35,764 bases of DNA from Gammaproteobacteria bacterium. GTDB taxonomy: Bacteria > Pseudomonadota > Gammaproteobacteria > Xanthomonadales > Xanthomonadaceae. The stretch lies in contig JANXUD010000054.1 of NCBI GenBank assembly GCA_025352045.1, positions 1 to 35,764 on the forward strand, read 5' to 3'. Positions 15,692 to 24,688 of this stretch are shown piece by piece. The notes under the pieces are model-generated. The model was not told where the DNA came from and did not search any database. It was given only the letters and a program-made list of their open reading frames with translations. The position numbers and the translations under genes were made by a program. How positions within the stretch are numbered: position 1 is the first letter of the stretch; each line of letters opens with the position of its first letter.

Positions 15692-16741
15692 ATGAGCGGC
15701 GGTTACCAGCTGGCCGAGGATGTCTCGCTCGCCGGGCGCAATACCTTCCGCGTGCCGGCCCGCGCCGAGATGCTCGCCGACGTCACCCGCGCGGAGGCGC
15801 TGGCCGAACTGTTCGAGTACGCCATGCTGCGCAACGGGCCGACCCTCGTGCTCGGCGAGGGCAGCAACCTGCTGCTGGTCGGCGACGTTGTGCCGGGCGT
15901 GGTCGTTTGCATGACTGGCGCGGCGGTGACCATCGTCGAGGACGATGGCGGCCACGCCCTGGTGCGGGCCGAGGCTGGCCTGGCCTGGAACGACCTGGTC
16001 GGCTGGACGCTCGGGCGCGGCCTGGTCGGCTTCGAGAACATGGCCCTCATCCCGGGCACCGTCGGTGCCTGCCCGATCCAGAACATCGGCGCCTACGGCG
16101 TCGAAGTCGGCGAGTTCATCGAGACCGTCGAGGCCTTCGACCGCGATGCGGGGCGCCTGCGCCGCATTGCGCGCAGCGACTGCGCATTCGCTTACCGCGA
16201 CAGCCTGTTCAAGGCCGACCTGGCGCGCTGGGTGATCACCGCCGTCGAATTCCGCTTGCCGCGCCAGCGCGAGTTGCGCCTGGACTATGCCGGCGTGCGC
16301 GAAGAACTGGCCGCGATGGGCGCGGACAGCCCGCGTGCGACCCAGGTGGCCGAAGCGATCAGCCGCATCCGCACGCGCAAGCTGCCCAATCCCGCCCTGC
16401 TCGGCAATGCCGGAAGCTTCTTCAAGAATCCGGTCCTGCCACTGGCGCAGGCCGAAGCCCTGCACGCGGCGCATCCGGGGCTGCCGGTCTTCGGGGCGTC
16501 CGGCGCAACGGCAAAATTGTCTGCCGCCTGGCTGATCGAAGCCGCGGGCTGGAAGGGCCATCGCGAAGGCGATGCGGGCATCGCTGCGCAACACGCGCTG
16601 GTGCTGGTCAACCACGGCCATGCGACGGGGCGGCAGTTGCTCGACCTCGCGCGCCGCGTCGCCGGCGACGTGCACGTGAAATTCGGCGTGGCCCTGGAAC
16701 CCGAACCTCGCCTGGTCGGCGCGACCTGGGACGGCGCGTGA
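15692..16741 (+). CDS. murB: UDP-N-acetylenolpyruvoylglucosamine reductase
   Basis: FAD-dependent reductase that completes UDP-MurNAc in peptidoglycan synthesis. The 349-aa protein is a type I MurB: NTFRVPARAEMLADV near residues 17-31, the FAD-binding LGEGSNLLL (54-62), ALIPGTVGACPIQNIGAYGVEV (118-139), YRDSLFK (168-174) with the catalytic Arg169, and GNAGSFFKNP (238-247) with Ser242 as proton donor; a Glu in the C-terminal LEPEPRLVG completes the set. The ATG at 15692 lies 10 bases after pyrD. Its TGA stop overlaps the GTG start of the EamA transporter gene, implying translational coupling. Confidence 0.96.
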   Translation: MSGGYQLAEDVSLAGRNTFRVPARAEMLADVTRAEALAELFEYAMLRNGPTLVLGEGSNLLLVGDVVPGVVVCMTGAAVTIVEDDGGHALVRAEAGLAWNDLVGWTLGRGLVGFENMALIPGTVGACPIQNIGAYGVEVGEFIETVEAFDRDAGRLRRIARSDCAFAYRDSLFKADLARWVITAVEFRLPRQRELRLDYAGVREELAAMGADSPRATQVAEAISRIRTRKLPNPALLGNAGSFFKNPVLPLAQAEALHAAHPGLPVFGASGATAKLSAAWLIEAAGWKGHREGDAGIAAQHALVLVNHGHATGRQLLDLARRVAGDVHVKFGVALEPEPRLVGATWDGA

Positions 16742-17676
16742 GCGCAGCCGCCCGGCACGGCCATCACGCGCGTCGCGACAACGTCCCGCGCGCCGTGGGT
16801 TTCATGGTGGCCAGCACGGTCCTGTTCGGCACCATGGCGGTGTGCATCCGCCTGGCTTCGAAGCAGTTGCATCCGTTCGAGATCGCCTTCTTCCGCAACC
16901 TGTTCGGCTTCGTGTTCACCCTGCCCTTGCTGGTCCGCCATGGCTGGGGCCTGCTGCACACCAACAAGCTGCCGCTGTACCTGGTGCGCTCGGCGATCGG
17001 GATCGTGGGCATGCTCGCCGGCTTCTGGGCGATCGTGCACCTGCCGCTGGCCCAGGCGGTGGCGCTGTCCTACTCGACGCCGATCTTCGTCACCATCGGC
17101 GCGGTGTTCGTGCTCGGCGAAGTGGTGCGCGCGCGGCGCTGGACCGCGGTCATTGTCGGATTCCTCGGCGTCATCGTGCTGATGCATCCGGGCGCGGACA
17201 ATTTCCACATGGCCAGCCTGGTCGCGGTGCTGGCGGCGGTGATGAGCGCCAGCGTGGCGATCAGCATCAAGTTCCTTTCGCGCACCGAACCGGCCGATGC
17301 CATCGTCATCTACACCACCATGCTCTGGGTGCCGATGTCACTGGTGCCGGCGCTGTTCCACTGGACCGCGCCCACCGGCTGGACCTGGCTGTGGATCATC
17401 CTGGCGGGCGGCCTGGGCACCACCGCGCACATGTGCTGGACGCGTGCGCTCGCGCTGGCCGACGCCTCGCTGCTGACGCCGATCAGCTTCCTGCAGGTGC
17501 TGGTGGTCGGTGCGGCAGGCTGGCTGCTGTTCGACGAACGCATCGATCGCTGGACGGCGGTCGGCGCGGCGATCATCTTCGGTTCGAACCTCTACATCGC
17601 CAGGCGCGAAGCGCGGCTGGCCCGGCGCGCGGTGACCGATCCCGAGATCAACCCGGAGACCGGCGGCGCGCGCTAG
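16738..17676 (+). CDS. EamA/DMT-family transporter
   Basis: Inner-membrane transporter of the drug/metabolite superfamily, 312 aa with about ten hydrophobic helices arranged as two five-helix EamA repeats (first begins VGFMVASTVLFGTMAVCIRL, second MASLVAVLAAVMSASVAISI). A short basic His/Arg-rich cytoplasmic N-terminus precedes helix 1. The start is the GTG at 16738, which overlaps the murB stop as GTGA; an internal ATG at 16804 would cut into helix 1. The C-terminal tail is charged. The last four bases overlap the convergent ankyrin lipoprotein gene. The transported compound cannot be inferred. Confidence 0.88.
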   Translation: MSAAARHGHHARRDNVPRAVGFMVASTVLFGTMAVCIRLASKQLHPFEIAFFRNLFGFVFTLPLLVRHGWGLLHTNKLPLYLVRSAIGIVGMLAGFWAIVHLPLAQAVALSYSTPIFVTIGAVFVLGEVVRARRWTAVIVGFLGVIVLMHPGADNFHMASLVAVLAAVMSASVAISIKFLSRTEPADAIVIYTTMLWVPMSLVPALFHWTAPTGWTWLWIILAGGLGTTAHMCWTRALALADASLLTPISFLQVLVVGAAGWLLFDERIDRWTAVGAAIIFGSNLYIARREARLARRAVTDPEINPETGGAR

Positions 17677-18317
17677 GCCGAAGGCCTGGGTATGGCCGCA
17701 GTTTTTGCCGCAGGCTTCTTTTTCTTTTTCGGCCGGTTCACTGGCTTGACCGGAGCTTTCGCCGAGGACCCGATCTTCTCGCGCGGATGGCCCGAGAGCA
17801 GGACCATTTCCGTCGTGTGGCGATCAGCCACCGGCCCGAACTGTTCGCGGCTGCCGACCAGGGCCAGCGCCAGGGCTGTCTCGCCGGCCTTCGTCTTGCG
17901 CTCCTGGTCGGCCCCGTGCGCCAGCAGGTAATCCACCACGTCGGCGTGGCGCTGGCTTGCCGCGTAGTGCAGCGGGGTCCATCCGGCGTTGTCGCTGCGC
18001 TCGACCTCGGCGCCGGCGTGCACCAGGGTGGAGACAGCGGCCAGGCAGCCGCCGCGCGCCGCCAGGGACAGGGGCGTGCGTCCATCGGCGTCGGGCGCGT
18101 CGAGATGCGCCTTGCCCATTCCCGCCACCTGCGCGGCGTGCAGGAGCACCACGTCGCAGGCCCCGGCATCGCGATGCAGGACGGTCGAATCCGCGGAGCT
18201 TGGCGAAGGCAAGGCCGCATGCGACTGGCAACCGGGAAGCGCCAGGCCAAGCAGGCCGAGGGCGAACAGCAAGGGCGCGGAAACGGCGTGCGCACAAGCG
18301 CCAGGGTTGGGCTTCAT
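17673..18317 (-). CDS. Ankyrin-repeat lipoprotein
   Basis: A 214-aa exported protein. A signal sequence with the lipobox ALPGC (Cys30) should make it a lipoprotein. Residues about 55-150 hold ankyrin repeats ([20 protein letters not shown] and [20 protein letters not shown] are clear, a third [13 protein letters not shown] is looser). The C-terminus is basic, with [11 protein letters not shown] near residues 194-204. The ATG at 18317 overlaps the ispG stop as ATGA, so its translation is coupled to ispG even though the roles are unrelated. Ankyrin repeats bind proteins; the partner is unknown. Confidence 0.85.
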   Translation of the reverse strand: MKPNPGACAHAVSAPLLFALGLLGLALPGCQSHAALPSPSSADSTVLHRDAGACDVVLLHAAQVAGMGKAHLDAPDADGRTPLSLAARGGCLAAVSTLVHAGAEVERSDNAGWTPLHYAASQRHADVVDYLLAHGADQERKTKAGETALALALVGSREQFGPVADRHTTEMVLLSGHPREKIGSSAKAPVKPVNRPKKKKKPAAKTAAIPRPSA

Positions 18318-19549
18318 GCGTCCTCGCGGGCGTAACGGCGCGCCACGTAGTCGTCGATCATGGCCACGAATTCACCGGCGATGTCGTCGCCCCGCAGGGT
18401 CGCTGCCTTTTCCCCATCCACGAACACCGGCGCCACGGGCGCCTCGCCCGTGCCTGGCAGGGAGATGCCGATGTTGGCGTGTCGCGATTCGCCCGGGCCG
18501 TTCACCACGCAGCCCATCACGGCCAGGGTGAGGTTCTCGGCGCCGGGGTGGCTGATCTTCCATAGCGGCATGCGCTCGCGCACATGCTCCTGCACGCGCT
18601 GCGCCAGCACCTGGAAGAATTCCGACGTGGTGCGCCCGCAGCCCGGGCAGGCGGTCACCAGCGGCACGAAGGCGCGCAGGCCCATGGTCTGCAGCAGCTC
18701 CTGCGCGACGATCACTTCCTGGGTCCGGCTGGCGCCCGGCTCGGGCGTGAGCGAGATGCGGATGGTGTCACCGATGCCTTCCTGCAGCAGCACGGCCAGT
18801 GCCGCGGTCGATGCAACGATCCCCTTGCTGCCCATGCCGGCCTCGGTCAGGCCCAGGTGCAGGGGGAAGGCGCAGCGCGCCGCCAGGTCGCGGTACACCG
18901 CGATCAGTTCCTGCACGCCGCTGACCTTGGCCGACAGGATGATCCGGTCGCGGCCCAGGCCCAGTTCGACCGCGCGTTCGGCCGAATCCAGCGCCGATCG
19001 CACCAGGGCCTCGCGCAGCACGCGCCCAGCGTCCCAGGGCTCGGCGCGCAGGTGGTTCTCGTCCATCAGGCGCGCGGCGAGCGCCTGGTCCAGCGAGCCC
19101 CAGTTGACGCCGATGCGCACCGGCTTGTCGTATTTCACCGCGGTGTCGATGATCGCCGCGAACTGGTTGTCGCGCTTGCGCCCGAAGCCGACATTGCCCG
19201 GGTTGATCCGGTACTTGGCCAGCGCCTGCGCGCAGGCCGGTTCGTCGGCCAGCAACTGGTGCCCGTTGTAGTGGAAGTCGCCGATGATGGGCACCGCGAT
19301 GCCCATCATGGCCAGGCGCTCGACGATGCGCGGCACGGCAGCGGCGGACTCGGGATTGTTCACCGTCACCCGGACCATTTCCGATCCGGCGCGCCAGAGT
19401 TCGGCAACCTGTTTCGTCGTAGCCGCGACATCGGCGGTGTCGGTGTTGGTCATCGACTGGACCACGACCGGGGCGCCGCCACCGACAAGCACCGCGCCGA
19501 TCCGCACCGCCAGGCTGTCGCGACGCGCCTGCACCGCGGCAACCGTCAT
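18314..19549 (-). CDS. ispG: 4-hydroxy-3-methylbut-2-enyl diphosphate synthase (flavodoxin)
   Basis: Radical-type [4Fe-4S] enzyme of the MEP isoprenoid pathway that converts MEcPP to HMBPP. The 411-aa protein has an N-terminal TIM barrel ([13 protein letters not shown] near 28-40, [30 protein letters not shown]) and a C-terminal iron-sulfur domain with Cys301 and Cys304 in ACPGCGRT, Cys347 in [11 protein letters not shown] and Glu354. There is no large central insertion, so it is the bacterial two-domain form. The ATG at 19549 overlaps the stop of the 549-aa gene as ATGA; the longer frame upstream is antisense or shadow. It sits in the middle of a three-gene coupled operon. Confidence 0.97.
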   Translation of the reverse strand: MTVAAVQARRDSLAVRIGAVLVGGGAPVVVQSMTNTDTADVAATTKQVAELWRAGSEMVRVTVNNPESAAAVPRIVERLAMMGIAVPIIGDFHYNGHQLLADEPACAQALAKYRINPGNVGFGRKRDNQFAAIIDTAVKYDKPVRIGVNWGSLDQALAARLMDENHLRAEPWDAGRVLREALVRSALDSAERAVELGLGRDRIILSAKVSGVQELIAVYRDLAARCAFPLHLGLTEAGMGSKGIVASTAALAVLLQEGIGDTIRISLTPEPGASRTQEVIVAQELLQTMGLRAFVPLVTACPGCGRTTSEFFQVLAQRVQEHVRERMPLWKISHPGAENLTLAVMGCVVNGPGESRHANIGISLPGTGEAPVAPVFVDGEKAATLRGDDIAGEFVAMIDDYVARRYAREDA

Positions 19550-21195
19550 CGCGTCGCGGCCATGGCCGCGTCCACCAGGTCCCTGCGCAGGGGACGAAGC
19601 AGGGCGTAGTCGCCGGCATTGAGCAGCACGTCCACGCCCGCGAGGATTTCCTCCACGCCGGGCGTGCCCTCGAGGTCGCAGGCCGATTCGTCGCGCACCA
19701 CCTCGATCCGGGTGGCGCCGCAATCCAGGGTGTTGGGCGCGAGGAAGTTCATGTCGCCGTCGGCTTCCATCGCATCCATCTGCAGCGCGCGCAGGGGCTC
19801 GCTGCCGTCGTCCAGGCGCAAGCCCACGGCCAGGGCGCGGCGTGCCAGCAATTCGATGCCGGCGCTCAGCCCCCCGTCGTTCTCGTAGCGCAGCCAGCGG
19901 ATCACCCCGAGCATCCATTCCGGCAACTCGTCGCCGTCGGACAGGGTCAAGCCAACCAACTCACCCACGCGTGCACGGATCTGGTCGGCATGGGCCCAGC
20001 CCAGGCGGTAGCCGCCCAGGCTCTGGTCGAGCACCTGGGCCTCGTGCACCGGCACCTTCGCACCGCCGCCACCAACCCAGTTGGCGCGGTCGGCCTGGTG
20101 CACGATGTGCTGGGTGGCGTGGCGCATGAAGGCGTCGAAATCGCGCTGGCCGGCGAGGTGGTAGTGCAGCGCGCTGAGGCCGAACACGCTGCGCATGCCG
20201 TGTCCGCCGGGCAGGCGCCGGTGCGTGCGCGCCGCCGACAGGCCGAAGCTGCGCTGCAGGCGATGCAGCATTTCCACGCTGACGCGCACGCCGTTGCCGC
20301 GCGCGGGCATCAGCAAGGACATGCCGTCGCGGGCGCGATCGAGCGCCGCCTCCACTTCCGCAACGAAGGCGGACATCTCCAGCCAGCGCGTGGCCGAGTC
20401 GCCGACCACGCCGGGTCCCGGGCCGCGGTCGGCGTCCTCGGGCACGACCGGTGCGTTGGCCTGCGGCGGTTTCGTCGCAAGGGCGCAGCGGCCGGCGAAA
20501 TCGGCGCTGCTCTGCCACAGCTGGTCCTGCTCGGCCTGGCTGAATGCCAGCGGATGGGTGATGGCCATCAGCAGGACCTGGAGGTAGAGCGCGCGCACCT
20601 CGACCGGGGCGCCGGCGATGGCATCGTCGACGCTGCGGGTGTCCAGCTTGCACTCCACCGCAAAGCCATGGACCCGGTGCAGTCCCTGCCAGGTCCCGGC
20701 GGTCGGCGAACGGTAGACGCGCCAGGCCAGCGCGATGGCCTGCGTGTAATGCCAGGCCGCGCGGGCCAGCGCGGTGGCGACACTGCCGCCGCGGAGCATG
20801 GGCACGCTGCCCGACGGGGCGCAATATTCCACCGCTGCCTTGCGATATCCCTGGGCCAGGGCGATGTGGAAGGCCTCGACCTGCCGCGCAGCCGCCGACT
20901 TCACCGGCGCCAGCGGCAGGGAGCTGCCCGCGTACTCGCGCTTGAGCAGGCCGATGGATTCGCCGATCGCCACCCGCAGCTCCTCGAGCACGGCGACGCG
21001 GGTGGCGCCGTCCAGGCGCTGCCCGGCCAGGCTGTCCAGGGCCTGCGCCAGGCTCTGCTGGGTCGCCAGGGCGTTGGCGCGGGGAAGCACCGCGATCCAG
21101 GCGCGTGTGCGCCTGGCGTCGGCAGGAAAGCTCGACGTGGACAAGCCGAGCGAACCCGGAATGCCTTCGCTGAGCAGCCGATAGCCCTGACTCAT
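19546..21195 (-). CDS. Conserved protein of unknown function, first gene of the ispG operon
   Basis: A 549-aa soluble protein without signal peptide or membrane segment. The N-terminal two thirds looks helical ([60 protein letters not shown]). The region [28 protein letters not shown] followed by [29 protein letters not shown] has the alternating strand pattern of small beta-barrel domains such as PilZ, but no RxxxR plus DxSxxG pair can be shown, so a cyclic-di-GMP role is only a guess. The ATG at 21195 has GGAGGCGAG upstream. It is translationally coupled to ispG and divergent from the pilin operon. Confidence 0.75.
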   Translation of the reverse strand: MSQGYRLLSEGIPGSLGLSTSSFPADARRTRAWIAVLPRANALATQQSLAQALDSLAGQRLDGATRVAVLEELRVAIGESIGLLKREYAGSSLPLAPVKSAAARQVEAFHIALAQGYRKAAVEYCAPSGSVPMLRGGSVATALARAAWHYTQAIALAWRVYRSPTAGTWQGLHRVHGFAVECKLDTRSVDDAIAGAPVEVRALYLQVLLMAITHPLAFSQAEQDQLWQSSADFAGRCALATKPPQANAPVVPEDADRGPGPGVVGDSATRWLEMSAFVAEVEAALDRARDGMSLLMPARGNGVRVSVEMLHRLQRSFGLSAARTHRRLPGGHGMRSVFGLSALHYHLAGQRDFDAFMRHATQHIVHQADRANWVGGGGAKVPVHEAQVLDQSLGGYRLGWAHADQIRARVGELVGLTLSDGDELPEWMLGVIRWLRYENDGGLSAGIELLARRALAVGLRLDDGSEPLRALQMDAMEADGDMNFLAPNTLDCGATRIEVVRDESACDLEGTPGVEEILAGVDVLLNAGDYALLRPLRRDLVDAAMAATR

Positions 21196-21228
21196 CCGCT
21201 CGCCTCCAGATTCGTGATGCGCGGGCGA

Positions 21229-21234
21229 ATTCTA
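21229..21234 (-). promoter_or_regulatory. Candidate -10 box of the ispG operon
   Basis: TAGAAT on the minus strand (five of six consensus bases) lies 33 bases upstream of the ATG at 21195, leaving room for a short leader with a Shine-Dalgarno sequence. No good -35 is seen. Confidence 0.4.
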
Positions 21235-21367
21235 CGCACCCGGCGCGCCAAGGGCCATGTCGGCGGACCGCGCAACGGCCTAGGTAGAACTACGAATGGC
21301 GCGGATTGCCCCGGTGCCTAAGATGAACCACGCAGGCCGATCCCCTTTCCGGCCCCCATGAGCCCCC

Positions 21368-21988
21368 ATGTCGCGCGCCCGCTCCCCCGTCCGTGGCTTC
21401 ACGCTGATCGAACTGTCGGTCGTTCTGAGCGTGATGTTCACCTTCCTGCTGATGGCGATCCCCAGCTTCGCCGGCCTGCGCCAGCGCGCCGCGCTGCGCG
21501 GCGCGGCGGACGCCACGCTGTCGTTCTGGAACGAGGCACGGTTCGAAGCGGTCAAGCGCAACCAGCTGGTCAAGGTCGGCGTCCGCACCAGCCCCGATGG
21601 ATCGTTTTGCCTGGGCGCCGCCACCACCACGGACGAGGCCGATGCCACGCCCTGCGACTGCACCGCCGCCGCGCCGGCCAGCAATGCCTGCGACATCGCG
21701 CGCTACCCGTCCAGCCAGGCCGAGTGGAACCGGGTCAGCCTGGCGGGCGTCAGCCTGGGCGGCACGACCAGCCTGGCCAGTCCCAAGCCGGTGGTGATCG
21801 ACCCGAAGCGCACCATGCTCACCGACCCGGCCGACTCCGGCGCGATCAGCCTGTCTGCGCCCCCGGGCCAGTTCGCCTACAAGCTGAACGTGCGCGTGGA
21901 CCGCCTCGGCCATGGCCTGCTCTGCCAGTCGCTCAACGACACCGCCCGCTTGCCCGACTACGGCAACCGCCGCTGCGCCGATTCATGA
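21368..21988 (+). CDS. fimT: Minor pseudopilin FimT/GspH-like
   Basis: Type IV pilus minor pilin of 206 aa. The prepilin peptidase site is RG-FTLIELSVVL near residues 9-19 with Glu at +5, followed by a hydrophobic helix to about residue 33 and a GspH-like beta domain with several Cys (PCDCTAA, ACD, LLCQS). It starts a four-gene operon; its stop overlaps the pilW start as ATGA. The ATG at 21368 is preceded by another ATG at 21358 that is in a different frame. The 172-base gap to the divergent 549-aa gene holds a weak -10-like TAAGAT (21319-21324) but no convincing -35. Confidence 0.88.
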   Translation: MSRARSPVRGFTLIELSVVLSVMFTFLLMAIPSFAGLRQRAALRGAADATLSFWNEARFEAVKRNQLVKVGVRTSPDGSFCLGAATTTDEADATPCDCTAAAPASNACDIARYPSSQAEWNRVSLAGVSLGGTTSLASPKPVVIDPKRTMLTDPADSGAISLSAPPGQFAYKLNVRVDRLGHGLLCQSLNDTARLPDYGNRRCADS

Positions 21989-22821
21989 ACAGCCGCCGCG
22001 TGCCCACGGCGTCGCCGCGTCGCAACCGTGGTTTCGGCCTGGTCGAGCTGATGGTGTCGATCGTGCCCGGCATGATCGTCTCCGGGGCGGCGGTGGCGTT
22101 CGTGCTCTCGAGCCTGACCAGCAATACCGAATTCGTGCGCACCGCGCGCCTGAACCAGGACCTGCGCGGCAACATGGACTACGTCACCCGCGAACTGCGC
22201 CGCGCGGGCTATGACGAGAACGCGATGCGCTACATCGCCCTGAGCGCCAGCAACAACGCCACCTCCCCTTTCGCCTCCATCCGCGTCGTCCGCGGCGCCG
22301 CCGACAACAGTTGCGTGGTCTATTCCTACGACACGCGCGCCGCCGCCGTGGGTGGCGTCGGCGGGCCCGGCAAGATCGACGTGGCGGCCGGCGAAGTGCG
22401 CGCGCTGAGGCGCATGACCCGCACCATCAATGGCCGCCTGGTCGGGGTGATGGAAGTCGGCCAGACCACCGCCGCGGCGCCCGCCCTGGACTGCGACGCC
22501 GCCGGTCCCGACTACTCCAGCTACCCGGCAATCTGCAACGACAGCACCGGCTGGTGCCCGCTCAGCGACCCGCTGCAGCTGGACATCACCCGCTTCCGCA
22601 TCGTCGACACCTCGCTGTGGACGCCACCCACGGCGACCGCCAACGGATCGAAGGTCCGCGACCTGGACGTGGCGATGAGCGGCGTGCTGATCGGCGCCAA
22701 CCAGGTGGCGCGGGACGTGCAGAGCAGCGTTCGCGTGCGCGCCGAGTGCCTGCGCCCGGTCGCGGCATCCAGCACCCCCGATACCACGGGCACGCTTTGT
22801 GATGCCGCCCCCGGTGCCTGA
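21985..22821 (+). CDS. pilW: Type IV pilus minor pilin PilW
   Basis: A 278-aa minor pilin expected in the complex that primes pilus assembly. The cleavage motif RG-FGLVELMVSIVPGMIVSG begins near residue 16 with Glu at +5; a proline inside the helix (IVPGMI) is unusual for the family, where glycine and leucine are common. The soluble part has Cys residues in its C-terminal half (CDAAGPDYSSYPAICND, CPLSDP, ECLRP, LCDAAPGA), consistent with disulfides in the periplasm. The ATG at 21985 overlaps the fimT stop. pilX follows 28 bases on. Confidence 0.87.
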   Translation: MNSRRVPTASPRRNRGFGLVELMVSIVPGMIVSGAAVAFVLSSLTSNTEFVRTARLNQDLRGNMDYVTRELRRAGYDENAMRYIALSASNNATSPFASIRVVRGAADNSCVVYSYDTRAAAVGGVGGPGKIDVAAGEVRALRRMTRTINGRLVGVMEVGQTTAAAPALDCDAAGPDYSSYPAICNDSTGWCPLSDPLQLDITRFRIVDTSLWTPPTATANGSKVRDLDVAMSGVLIGANQVARDVQSSVRVRAECLRPVAASSTPDTTGTLCDAAPGA

Positions 22822-22835
22822 GGCGGGGAACCGCG

Positions 22836-22841
22836 TACGCT
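22836..22841 (+). promoter_or_regulatory. Weak -10-like box before the pilX-like gene
   Basis: TACGCT lies eight bases before the ATG at 22850, in a 28-base gap without a Shine-Dalgarno sequence. It could allow an internal, nearly leaderless transcript, but read-through from fimT-pilW is just as likely. Confidence 0.2.
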
Positions 22842-22849
22842 AGCCGCCA

Positions 22850-24688
22850 ATGACGCGCCCCGTCCCCGCCGCCGGCTCACCAAGGACACAGCGTGGCATG
22901 GCCACCCTGCTGATCGCATTGGTCGTGCTCGCGATCCTGACCATCGTGGTGCTTTACTCCACGCACGTCGCCTTCTACGAGCAGCGCACCAGCACCAACG
23001 AGGACCGCGCGCGGCTGGTCGAGCAGGCCGCCGAGTACAGCATCAACCTGGCCGGCGAGTACCTGAAGGCCAACCGCGACTGGATCATCTCGCGCACCGC
23101 CGGCACGGCCGATACCGGCGGCTGGCTCGCCGCGAGCGCCACGACCGGCCGCAAGTGGGTGCTGTGCTCGACGGTGACGGGTTTCCCGAACATCCCGAAC
23201 CTCAGCGATGGCACGCCGCATCCCTGCATGGCCGAGCGCGATGCCAGTCCCTCCGCGGACTTCCCGACCACGGTCGGGCTGTACGGCCGGCGCGGCCAGC
23301 TGTACTTCTACGGCCTCGATGGCAGCAATGGCGCCGCGCAAACCAACCTGCCCTACCAGTCGCTGATGCCGGACGCGGTCAAGCTGGAAACGCCGGGCGT
23401 CGGTGTCGGCGGTGCATCCGCCTTTCCGACCACCACGTTGGTGCGCGCCCTGTTGTGCCGCATCGACAACAGCCTGCCGACGCCGGCCTGTCGCGCCGAT
23501 CCGGCCAAGGGCAACCGCATCGCGGTGACGATGATCGCCAGCGTGACCCTCGCCGGGGAAGCGTCCAGCGCCACAGTCAAGGAGACCTGGGCCACGCTGG
23601 GCGCGATCGATTCCAACTCCTCCGTGCCGCTGATGGCGGCCGGCCTGCTCAGCACCGGCGGCACCATCACCATCGTGCCCAATCCCAACGCCGGCGGCTA
23701 TGGCCTTCCGGGTTCGCTCTGGTCGCCCAACGACGTGCAGGTGGAAAACAGCACGGGTGGCGGCGCAGCCAACATCTCTACCTGCTACATCCAGGATTTC
23801 ATGAAGGGCGAGGCAACCCCGACCCTGGACCGCGCAAAGCTCATCTGCCCGACCAGCGGCAGTTCCCCGCCCTGCCACTGTCCGTCATCGAAGGCCGAGG
23901 ACGAGAACTGGCTATCGGGTTCGGCCTCGGGCAACAAACGCGAGAACTACGATGTCCTCGACAGGGACAACGATGCGGGAGCGCCCGGTAGCCCCAGGCC
24001 GCCGGACATCACCTTCTTTCCCGGCGCCGGGCCGTCGGATCCGGGCAATCCCTCCAGTGCGCCGATCGCCCTGGACCGGCGGGTCGGCGACCCGCCGAAC
24101 ACGGCGCTATCGAACGCGTCCGCGGCGTCGGACGACTCGCTTTTCGAGTGGATCTTCGGCGTCAACTACGTGGTCGCCGACCATGATGCCAACGGCGTCA
24201 CCCTGGCCAATTGCGGCACCGGCAGTCCTGCCACCCAGAACTGCGCCGACTTCGCCATGCGCAACGACCTGGGCGCAACCGTGATCGAGGGCGACTGCAG
24301 TTCCAGCCAGTTCGACGGCAGTTCCTTTGGCCTGTTCTACGTGACCGGCAACTGCACCATCGACGAGCCGGTGGTGGGCTCGAAGAATGCGCCGGTCATC
24401 ATCGTGGTGTTCGGCCAGGCGACGCTGAAGAATTCGGTCCTGTTCGGCATGCTGTTCGTCCATTCCAACAACATTGCCATCGAGACGGCATCATCGGGCT
24501 ACCGGTTCGACATGCAGGGCGCGACCGTGTTCGGCTCGGTCGTGGTCGAGGGCAACGTCTCGATGACCGGCAACTCGGTGATCGTGTACGACGACACCTC
24601 GCTCAACACCGACCCGTACAAGCTGCCGAGCAAGGCGCGCTTCGCCCGGGTCCCGGGCAGCTGGCTCGATCGCCAGACGGGCCTGTAG
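22850..24688 (+). CDS. Oversized PilX-like minor pilin
   Basis: A 612-aa protein with a type III-like/PilX N-terminus: QRG-MATLLIALVVLAILTIVVLY near residues 14-34, lacking Glu at +5 as in PilX and GspK. PilX itself is usually under 200 residues. The extra part has a middle region rich in Gly, Ser, Asp and Pro with a Cys cluster (CYIQDF, LICPTSGSSPPCHCPSS) and a C-terminal stretch of about 150 residues (VIEGDCSSSQFDG, LFYVTGNCTIDEPVVG, APVIIVVFGQATLKNSVLFGM, GATVFGSVVVEGNVSMTGNS) whose short repeated strands suggest a beta-solenoid. A tip or adhesive role is inference. Its TAG stop abuts the ATG of the pilV-like gene. The ATG at 22850 has no clear Shine-Dalgarno sequence. Confidence 0.8.
   Translation: MTRPVPAAGSPRTQRGMATLLIALVVLAILTIVVLYSTHVAFYEQRTSTNEDRARLVEQAAEYSINLAGEYLKANRDWIISRTAGTADTGGWLAASATTGRKWVLCSTVTGFPNIPNLSDGTPHPCMAERDASPSADFPTTVGLYGRRGQLYFYGLDGSNGAAQTNLPYQSLMPDAVKLETPGVGVGGASAFPTTTLVRALLCRIDNSLPTPACRADPAKGNRIAVTMIASVTLAGEASSATVKETWATLGAIDSNSSVPLMAAGLLSTGGTITIVPNPNAGGYGLPGSLWSPNDVQVENSTGGGAANISTCYIQDFMKGEATPTLDRAKLICPTSGSSPPCHCPSSKAEDENWLSGSASGNKRENYDVLDRDNDAGAPGSPRPPDITFFPGAGPSDPGNPSSAPIALDRRVGDPPNTALSNASAASDDSLFEWIFGVNYVVADHDANGVTLANCGTGSPATQNCADFAMRNDLGATVIEGDCSSSQFDGSSFGLFYVTGNCTIDEPVVGSKNAPVIIVVFGQATLKNSVLFGMLFVHSNNIAIETASSGYRFDMQGATVFGSVVVEGNVSMTGNSVIVYDDTSLNTDPYKLPSKARFARVPGSWLDRQTGL

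Noticed and set aside
11500-15693. Open frame of about 1397 codons on the minus strand
   Set aside because: Only its 3' end (11500-12348) is cphB. The rest is antisense to pyrD, the aldehyde dehydrogenase and the DUF1993/tRNA region and is low-complexity in the way shadow frames of GC-rich genes are.
21297-21309. Sigma-54-like element TGGC-N5-TTGC upstream of fimT
   Set aside because: A real -24/-12 promoter needs seven bases between TGGC and TTGC; here there are five, so the GG and GC are on the wrong spacing.
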